Positions 56,543-64,000 of a stretch of DNA of 64,000 bases are shown here, one piece after another. Made by a program: the position numbers and the translations under genes. A model generated the notes under the pieces. It was not told the origin of the DNA. It did no database searches and worked only from the letters and a program-made list of their open reading frames with translations. Every line of letters begins with the position of its first letter. Position 1 is the stretch's first letter. Source of the stretch: Tetmemena sp. SeJ-2015 (taxonomy: Eukaryota; Ciliophora; Spirotrichea; Sporadotrichida; Oxytrichidae); NCBI GenBank assembly GCA_027382625.1, contig JAJKFJ010022492.1, positions 62,001 through 126,000 on the forward strand. The letters are read 5' to 3'.

Positions 56543-59500
56543 TCATAGTTCATCTAAGTCGAGTGGAGAACTGATGTTACTTGTATGTTTGCTGCTTATC
56601 TATATCTCATTTAAAGACTGCTAATTCTCTATATTTTAGTTATTCGCTAGATTTAGTCTGGTGATGTTTGCACTATCTCCTTCTTCTGCCCCTAGCTTCA
56701 TACTTACTCTGGCGCTATCCTTCAAATTTATAATAGAACATCACAATTTTTCATTATAATTGAAATTGTCAAAAGCCCCATTGTTATTATCCCAAGGCTC
56801 TATAGAATAGAAAGTTGCATCAAGCTTCTCTATATACTTATTATTTTAAGCCGCCTGACTCTTCTATTCTAAATATTTATATCATAATCTTATAGAGATG
56901 ATTTAATTTGAATCTAGCGTATCTTTGAAGCGATTAACTTCTCTAGAGAGAGTCTTCTTCGCTCTTTCTTTAGTGCTAGGACTTTACTTTTACTTCTGTA
57001 GCTACTACTCCTCCATCTTTTGCAAGATCTTCTGAGCGAAATACTCCGCCTTCTTGTTTTCAAGTTCGAGCGATGGAAGATTCACGAACACATTTGTCAT
57101 CACTTAAAACTTTTTATATATTCAGTGTACCTAATTAATCCTTATTTGATCACAACTATATTCTTCTTGCTGCTTTAGTTAGATTTCTTATGGCTCCTTG
57201 TCATATTTCTGCCTGCCTTTCCACCATGAGCCAGCTTTTCGTTTTGAAAAATTGTTTAAGGGTCGAAGTTTTGCATGTTTTAGCTTGCCAATATTTGCTG
57301 TAGCTGTTGTTAGCTTATTTACTAAATTTGTTGAGAGAGACGCGACATCCCTCCTCCCTCACTTTATCTCAAAATCTGCCACAAATATAAGTGAACATAT
57401 TAAATGTATAAGTTAAACTTTCTTTAATGTTCATATGAGGTATCGAATTTTATTTGCTTTCCTTCTTTTACTTAGGCCTGTAATGATACTGGAATTATGT
57501 GTATCAAATCTATTTAAGAATGCATGATAATTAAATTACTCATCCAAAAAAACTGATCCCTTGCTTCCCTCCCCATCCTCCTAGTATAATTTCTCCTCTT
57601 AGTTTGCGATTCCACTTTTCAAATAGATAAAGGAGCTCGACTGTTGTTACTTATGACTTTATCTAGGCTTTTAATCCATATGATTCTGATTCATCTCTGG
57701 TTGGTTTGCGATTTCATTATCAGGGATTATTCCTTAGGAATGACTGATAAAGTTCTAGCGATCCGATTTAAGTTGGGGCAGCTTCTGAGGCTTTGTAATT
57801 TAATCAATAGTCCTATCTGCTTGAAAATTCGTATTTTAAATATAGTCCAGAGGTGGACTCTATCTTACTTGCGCTGTCGCATACTAATCACAAAAATGTT
57901 TTAAGTCTAAGAAATAGTTAAAATAAAACAGTTAGAATTTTTTGACCTCTAAAATGAATTTTAAGTATATGAAAATCGTAAGATTAGTTGGCAGACTTAT
58001 CTTATTTTTATCTTTAGCGTAGCTTCTTCTTAAAATTAATGCTTGTATCATTATAGTCATCTCTCAAGTTGTCCGCCTGTTACCTATGAACTTAATTAAA
58101 CCATATCATTAAAATAAAAAGTGGAGAGAAGAGTGTTCATTCTTTAGAGTTAAAAAGTTTAGTATTAAGATTCAAGCAGTCAAAATATCTCTAGTACTTA
58201 TGATTCTAAATTTCAAAGATAAATAAACTAGTTAAACAAAATTTGCGAGAGCTATTCAGCAGAGGGATTTGAAAAATTTTTCTTGTGTAACTTTCCTTTT
58301 AAAATTTTGTTCCTAGCATTATTTGGAAGATCTGCACCTGCATTCAATGTTTAAAGATTCATTGTCTTTACATTTGGACCATCATTGTGTTGAAATAATA
58401 ACATTATAAATTACAAGAAATTTCGGAGAATGAGTCAATGAACCTTGATTTGACTTAATTTTTCCAATATACTTGTTTGCTTTACTGAGGCTGTCTTCTT
58501 CTCTGGCTTTAAGATTAACGTTAGATTGTTTATTAAAGACTTAAGGTAGATTTACCACTGCCTATTTATTGCTACTACTTTAGACTAGACTAATGGGTAT
58601 GGAAGAACTCTTATTATTCAAATTCTATTGCTTTTAGGCGAAGTCACCCATGTTCATCTGATTTAAACTTCTGCCAGAAAGATCTCCTAAATTTTGAGCT
58701 CCATAGCTGTAGATGGAACTCTTAGGGCTTTGAAGTGACTCAAGATCCTCATTGGAGAGATTTCTCTTTTTCTAGATTGCCCTTGAGCCCAAAAACTTCT
58801 TATTACTGGCTATCTCTCTATAAACTCTCTAGTTTAAGTGCGGAGGTTGAGAGGTGTTAAGTGGATAGTCTGAATTTTACTATTAGGATTACTAGTAGTT
58901 TTATATGTACTGTGAGTTTTAAGGAATCACAGGAATTTAGTGTTGGATCTTTCCGAAAATTGTGCGATGGAATTAGCTCCGAGAGAGGATATTCTTTTTA
59001 CGGAAAATTTCCTCACTTGCAACCAGGGCCTTGTTGCTTTCTCTCTTAGCGAAACCTGATGAGGGATCATCACTAATGATTAATTAAGATTAATTTGAAA
59101 TGAAATCAAGAAAATTGAAAATTGGAATATTTTTTGAATTCTCCATCATTGGCAATCAGCGCTTGGATTAAAAATGATATATGATTACGAACTTAGCTGT
59201 TGCTCCTAGATCAATATTGAAAGAGCCTGATACTAGTCTTTGCCAACAGCTTGCTGAATCTTAGGCTAAATTTGAATTTGCTGCTACTGGTCTTTCATTT
59301 TTAATTACAGTTGGAATTTTAATTAAAATTGATAATTGATTAAAATAATAAATGGAGAGTTGCAAATTTGTGACAGTTGAAATCGCAGATTCATCCCCTG
59401 ATCTGCAGCTTGTTCGATAACTTATTAAAAATTAATATGTGTTTCTTCTTTAATCATCGTCTCAGCACTTCTCAGCAGGGAGATATGATGTGAGCAGTGA

Positions 59501-60905
59501 TCTCAAATCCTAATATCAGCAGAACTTGTGTCGCTTATAACTCTGTATTGAATTCTCCACACGGAAAGTTACAAGATAAAAGATTATGATTGTGAACTTA
59601 TCGAATGCTCCTAGATTAATATTGAAAGAGCCTGATACTATTCTTTGCCAACAGCTTGCTAAATCTTAGGCTAAATTTGAATTTGCTGCTACTGGTCTTT
59701 CATTTTTAATTATTTGTCCTTGCTTTTTTAATTACTATCTATTAACTTTTTATAATGCTCTACGATCATATTTCCTTTAGATTTCTCATTTGTATTACTT
59801 TCTTTAAATTAATTCTAATTATTTCTCCCTATGGATTAGTCATATCTCTCTTGCTAAAAATCGTACTTCATTGATTTCTTTACCTCATCTTGCACATTTT
59901 TCGAAAGGGATGGCTTGCTGGTGAAACTATCATAGCTTCGCTCCTATATCTCCAGAGATCTTTAACTTTGTTACTCTTAAAAATGATTTAAACTTATGCA
60001 AGTATCTATGCGTATTTGTATGTGTGTACTCTTGCCTCAATTAGTTCCGCTTTTATAGATCTTGCTCAATTTAGATTTCAAAGCTTGCATAGAATTCTCT
60101 TTGCTACTGCAGTTTCTTGGCCATTGATTGACTAAAAGGTGATATTTTAGTAGCTAATGAAGTGGGCTGCTAGTCTTCTCTCTTACTCTAAATAGAGACT
60201 TAGCTCCTTTCGAGTTTCTCAGGCGCAGGGGTGGCCTAAATTAGCATTCTTTCTTGGCTGTGATTTGGCTGCTATTTATTTTGAACAGTCTAGTTGACGA
60301 ATTTCTCATGAGGAAACTGCTTGTTAAAGTTTGAGAGTCTGTTTTGCTAATTTCTTAGCATCTTCTGATAAGTAAGGTGCTTTTTAACATAGCTGCTCTT
60401 TACTAAGATTGCTTTGCTTTATCAAATTTAAGATATAGAAAAAAAATTTCCTAATTTATCCCCGCCAGTGAGTTTGAGCTGAACCTATTTAATAGCTGTC
60501 TTTTGAGGCTGCCAAATCTGTCCATAGTCGTTATAGACATTTCTCAACACGGGAGGCTTGCTAGTCATCTATGAGTCCCTCTGAGTTGTTCCATCCTCGT
60601 CTTCGTCTTCAAAAAATATTCAATTTCACATGATTTAGTCTGGAATCATGGGGTCAGTTCCTATACTAAACTACCCTGCATCTAAGGCATTTGCATGATC
60701 ATCGTTCTCTTCAACTTAAAGATTGAAAGACTTGAAATAAAATAGCACTTGATCTTGATTTGGATGATTCTAGTTTGTGCTGACCTATGAGCCACGCTTA
60801 CTCTTGAGTTTTTTATCTCTGGGTTTAAAGTTGTAACTCTACTGCAAAGTCTACACAAGGTTCTGCTAATATATCTAACTTAGATTAAATTATATCATCC
60901 TTCAT
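56543..60905 (-). CDS. Large Gln/Asn/Ser-rich coiled-coil gene (possibly more than one gene)
   Basis: Seen: ATG 60903-60905 (MKDDIIQSKLDILAEP), then SYNFKPRDKKLKSKRGSQ, KPPVLRNVYNDYGQIWQPQK and a coiled block with an intron at 59,966-60,029. Next come a Gln-rich block that occurs twice (59.6 and 59.2 kb), KRESNKALVASEEIFRKKN and a Ser-rich block to about 58,430. Further blocks lie at 57,890-57,450 (SPPLDYIQNTNFQADRTIDQ), 57,340-57,130 and 57,100-56,543, the last holding PSLELENKKAEYFAQKILQK; TGA 56543-56545. AT-rich inserts separate the blocks. Whether all belong to one gene, and in this order, is inference from strand, composition and frame; MDS order may be altered here. No family recognised. 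Confidence 0.45.
59201..59306. repeat. Direct repeat copy 1 (duplicated coding segment)
   Basis: 106 bp matching 59606-59711 with three substitutions. On the minus strand both encode MKDQQQQIQIQPKIQQAVGK and the following dozen residues. Similarity continues more weakly on the 59,130-59,200 side. Confidence 0.85.
59606..59711. repeat. Direct repeat copy 2 (duplicated coding segment)
   Basis: Second copy of the 106-bp repeat, 405 bp from the first. This copy is continuous with the upstream open frame (SKDKQLKMKDQQQQ), so it is probably the functional one. Confidence 0.85.
59966..60029 (-). other. Intron (64 nt)
   Basis: GTACAC...AACAAAG on the minus strand; splicing joins NQLRQD to QRSLEIQERSYDSF in frame. 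Confidence 0.6.
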
Positions 60906-61179
60906 AATTAATTTTTTTCTTAAAAGTTTATTTTTTTATTCAGATTCCTTTGGTTGAGAGAGGCATCTATTTATTCTATATCCGGTTGCAATCTATTCCT
61001 AAAGCTACTATTTTCAAAAAGTCTAGCCTAATTCTTATTCTAAACTAGGCTTTATTGCTAAATATACAAAGTGGAGAGAAATAAAGTTCAACTTTATTAC
61101 AAAGAAAATACTTTGGGAGTGAAATAGAATTACATAAAAGAAACTGAATTAAAAATATAGTCAGTTGATAATACTTAAT

Positions 61180-61345
61180 CAGAAACTACTTTTGTTATTG
61201 CAGCTAAAGAAATTTGTATTGCTCTTATAACTAATTTAGAGATTGCTAAAAGGGCTAAGTTATTGATAATTGCTAGGGGCTGCGGCTATTGTTAGATAAA
61301 TTTTGAGAATGAGCAAATGAACCCATCAATTTCTAATGATAGTCG
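61180..61345 (-). other. Orphan coding segment (candidate misplaced MDS)
   Basis: Encodes SHSQNLSNNSRSPQQLSITQ and a Gln-rich helix (LNQLQEQYKFLQLQQQ). Lies beyond the apparent stop of the 61.4-63.4 kb gene. Its upstream edge GAGAATGAG (61306-61314) matches 58426-58434 in the other gene. Confidence 0.4.
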
Positions 61346-61358
61346 AATGTATTCAATT

Positions 61359-63416
61359 CAAAATAAAAGAATAAAATTAGATATATTGAGAGAAGGCATT
61401 TGGTTATGCGCTTGAATGGTATGATTAGACCTTATTTACTGCTGTCAATAATTTCTGGCTTCTTCAGTTGCTTTGATATTGACATGAGGGGAAATAGTCT
61501 GCGATTAAGGAATCGAATAAGGTACAGGGGAAATAATTGGATACGAGTGCGGATTTTCTTAATCTTTCGCAGCCTTAGACAGTTTTTAAAGCAAAAATAT
61601 TTTAAACTTAAGTTCATGAAGCTGTCTCTGAGTTTGATTTTAGATTTAAGGCATGGAGCTTAATTTGAATGTGCGGGGCGATACCTCAGTATTCCCATGA
61701 CTCAATCTCTTTGGCTGGTTCATTTAATTTATACTATTTTGTCCATTCTGAGTGATTATCTCCCTCAGCTTAAGTTTCTCGCCAGCTGTAAACTTTTGAA
61801 ATTATCCTTGTCCACCTCCGCTCCCCATTTCATTTTGGTTGAAATAATTAGGACTTTGAGAAAGAGTTGGATTAGGAGATAGATCTATAATTTAATTATA
61901 TTCATAATGTATGTGTGTGATGTAAATTATTGTAATAATTTGCGAAAGTCCCTTTCTCTAACTCTATCTGGAGAACTTTAGTGAATTTTTGCGATAGTGA
62001 TACTTTTATTCCATTATATCAAACTAGTTTGCTTATAAAAATAACTCTTCTTCCTCCTCCTATTTTAATAATTTACAATCTATTCTCTTAATATAATCTT
62101 ACTCTATTGCTAAAAAATGCTAAAAATTTGCCAATTGAAATAGTTTAAAATATTTACAAGATCTGCTGATTAAAAAGACTAGCCAGATCTATATTGCAGT
62201 TATATTTCTAGTTAAAGCGAATATATTTACAGATTATTTATTTGAAATAGAGCTAATTGAAGGGTCTTATCACATCTCTCAAATAATTTATAGATAGCTA
62301 AATAATTGTCTCAAAAGATTGAAGGAATCTCTCACTTGATATAAAGATAGGAAGGAAAGAATCACTTTCACCTTTCCTTATTTTTTTGAATTAGAGACAT
62401 CCTACTATTGTTAAAATCATTTTATTTTTCGTATATTGCATCTTCCTCTTCCTCATGCTAATTTCCCTAGTCCTATTGCAATTCGAACTCTTGCTCTTCG
62501 TCCTCAGTTATTTCTCTAACTTAAGACTCCAAGTGATAGAGTTAAGTTAATAAAGTAGATTCTCATTTTAAGTGATCATTGAATACAGGCCGGCGGAAAT
62601 GACGCACATAGAAAAGCTGCTTAGTCCTATCTTGTTGCTTATTTGCGGATGTGTAGTAGGGCTGTTTTTCTATGTTCTAAATCTTTTCCTCAAACATATT
62701 GGCATCCACACTAGATTAAAGATAGCAAATTATTTCATTTTGATTCAGTGCCATTCGACATCAAATGAATGTTATCCTTACTATGTATTCAAATAAAATA
62801 ATGGAATCTATAACTTTAATAATCCTTGTTGTTCTTGCTAACGGAAAGGTAACCTGAGACTTCAGGGATGGCCTCATTTTTGTATTTCCCAAGTTTATCA
62901 GGACTGAAAATTAAACAAATGTAGTTAGCGTATTGGAATATAAAAAATGTTGTCCCTAGGATTTTAGGCATTAGAATGTAGCAGAGCAGCTCCTATAAAC
63001 ATTTGCCTGCTGTCTTTGGAGTCAGTGAGTCCAGTGGATTTCTCACCCATAGTGCCTCCATGCATAGCCAGTTAGTGAGGATGGTTGAAGTTATTATTCT
63101 AGTTTGAAAGTGTGCTGTTATTCAGATTACTCTACCCTGTTTTAGCCCACTTGCCCGTCACTTGCTTATCATCAAACTTTAAATAAAAAATCGTGAATCT
63201 CCCTTTACATTTAATCAAACTTCAGGAATGGAGAATAAATTGAATACAAATATGTTGATTCTTTCTTAATGTATGAGAATTTTGTGGCTATTTTTAGCTG
63301 ATGATAGAGACATCGTTAATCATGAATCTACTTTGGTTTTGGCTCATATTTTGGTGAGACTTGCCCCCTCTTTAGTCTCCCTCCCTTTGACTCATTATTT
63401 CTTTGAGCATGTGCAT
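61359..63416 (-). CDS. Uncharacterised acidic, Gln/Asn-rich protein
   Basis: Seen: ATG 63414-63416 starts MHMLKEIMSQREGDQRGG. Then SIYSPFLKFDDKQVTGKWAK across a 9-bp-pointer IES, HGGTMGEKSTGLTDSKDSRQ, and FSPDKLGKYKNEAIPEVSGY. Next NIEKQPYYTSANKQQDRTKQ, FYVRHFRRPVFNDHLESQVR (across a 7-bp-pointer IES) and an acidic block (EDEEQEFELQQ). A large AT-rich insert lies at about 61,885-62,370. After it come SPNYFNQNEMGSGGGQGQFQ and a Pro/Ser/Gln-rich C-terminus; TGA 61359-61361 is the likely end. Frame changes near 63,250-63,280, 62,870 and 61,440 remain unresolved. No family recognised. Confidence 0.6.
61885..62370. other. Probable large IES (AT-rich insert)
   Basis: About 490 bp of AT-rich sequence with frequent TGA in all frames, between two coding blocks of the same minus-strand gene. 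Pointer not identified. Confidence 0.45.
62531..62569 (-). other. IES, pointer AAGTGAT
   Basis: AAGTGAT at 62531-62537 and 62570-62576. Removing 39 nt joins RRPVFNDH to LESQVREITEDEEQ in frame. Confidence 0.9.
63171..63213 (-). other. IES, pointer ATCAAACTT
   Basis: The 9-bp repeat ATCAAACTT lies at 63171-63179 and 63214-63222. Removing 43 nt joins IYSPFLKFD to DKQVTGKWAKTG. Confidence 0.88.
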
Positions 63417-63710
63417 TTGAATAAATATATGTGCTCTTAGATGGTGGAAAGTGTTGAGAATTCTATAAAATTCAATCATTTTTCCTGATAAACTTTGCTA
63501 AATGATCTTTAATACATTTTATATATTAATCAAATGAATTTAAATGATGTAATTAGAGCAGGTTCTTCAAAATAAATACTAATGCAATTTTTAAAAAATA
63601 TTGGTTATTCAACGAGGGAGCGGCTGTCGCTTTATTAATTAATTATTAAGCGAGAGACCACTTATAAAATCAACAATCAGGCATCATAATCATTCACTAC
63701 ACTCCTAGAA

Positions 63711-64000
63711 ATGGCTGATCATTCCATGCAAAAACAATACACATCATCATAATGATCATCATTTACTCCTTTACTTATTTAAAGCAAAAACAATATTCAT
63801 AATATTAGAACGGCAACGAGCATTCTCAGGGGCTATCAGCAGATCCAGAGCATCCTTTGTTCAATACTGTTCATTCAGAAAGCTTACCCCCTCTAAGTGC
63901 ATTCTACTAAACCAAGCATCATCTAAAAAAGTAATTTAAAAATTTAGTTATGCTAATTTACTTGAATCAAGGTAAGAAAAACAACTTTAGCATGCTTTTG
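63711..64000 (+). CDS. Start of a gene running off the window
   Basis: Seen: ATG 63711 starts MADHSMQKQYTSSQYQNGNE once the CATAAT IES is removed. It continues HSQGLSADPEHPLFNTVHSE and SLPPLSAFYQTKHHLKK to about 63,930. AT-rich sequence begins there, so another IES or intron probably starts. The only visible features are a hydrophilic N-terminus and low complexity; no family can be named from 70 residues. Divergent from the preceding minus-strand gene, 294 bp away. Confidence 0.65.
63748..63797 (+). other. IES, pointer CATAAT
   Basis: CATAAT at 63748-63753 and 63798-63803. The 50-nt insert carries an in-frame TGA four nt after the first pointer; removal gives QYTSSQYQNGNEHS. Confidence 0.88.

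Noticed and set aside
1..64000. Region as a graveyard of pseudogenes (stops in every gene)
   Set aside because: Only TAA and TAG are tolerated inside frames, at Gln-like positions; TGA is avoided and sits at plausible ends. Frames reopen at pointer repeats, which random decay would not produce.
1..64000. Telomere-bearing transposon ends (C4A4 type) or transposase genes
   Set aside because: No C4A4/G4T4 runs and no recognisable transposase motif were seen on either strand.
1..64000. tRNA, rRNA or CRISPR-like arrays
   Set aside because: No T-arm consensus with matching acceptor stem, no conserved rRNA blocks and no regularly spaced short repeats were found by eye.

Overview
The window reads as germline (micronuclear) DNA of a hypotrich (spirotrich) ciliate. 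TAA and TAG are common inside otherwise convincing reading frames, where they read as glutamine, and only TGA behaves as stop; the longest such frame runs 890 codons at 9567-12236. Under the standard code almost every gene here looks riddled with stops. Most genes are also cut by short AT-rich inserts. Each insert is bounded by a short direct repeat, different at every site (for example AGTT, AATCA, AAAGAT, TAATAC, CCCTATTAT). Deleting the insert with one copy of the repeat restores the frame and joins sensible protein sequence. That is the layout of internal eliminated sequences (IESs) between macronuclear-destined segments (MDSs), with the repeats acting as pointers. True GT-AG introns occur as well.

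Layout. 0-5.4 kb: a TPR/coiled-coil gene, a small coiled-coil gene and, on the minus strand, an RRP7-like rRNA-processing gene. 5.7-26 kb: a run of large Gln/Asn/Glu-rich genes, four of them with AT-hooks and a possibly shared C-terminal region, probably a tandem nuclear family. 26.1-28.9 kb: a calpain-like/leucine-rich-repeat gene whose germline segments are out of order. 29-33.8 kb: AT-rich DNA with isolated coding islands. 33.8-36.7 kb: a coiled-coil gene. 36.8-38.0 kb: a STYX-like pseudophosphatase. 38.6-39.4 kb: a cornichon cargo receptor. 39.5-52.1 kb, minus strand: a coiled-coil gene interrupted by a MITE-like element and two large proteins with cyclic-nucleotide-binding domains. 52.5-54.8 kb: two tandem homologous, probably secreted proteins with a 3D/beta-barrel-like motif. 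55.1-56.5 kb: a single-pass membrane protein. 56.5-63.4 kb: Gln/Asn-rich minus-strand genes, with a duplicated coding segment and a possible second scrambled junction. 63.7 kb to the end: the start of another gene.

The most interesting object is the calpain-like gene. Three pointer pairs (AATATGTAT, TTTTCTGGGTTT, ACAGATGGAAT) define four MDSs in germline order 1-3-2-4. Joining them at the pointers gives one in-frame calpain catalytic region in canonical order. The short IES left between two of these MDSs still resembles the displaced segment, which looks like a remnant of the duplication that produced the scrambling. The second is a 386-bp element with 45-bp perfect terminal inverted repeats and TA ends, sitting in a coding frame that closes again when it is removed.

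Limits: everything was read by eye. Coordinates given for pointers are exact. Gene starts and ends without a stated ATG or TGA are approximate, and several internal frame changes were not resolved to a particular IES or intron.
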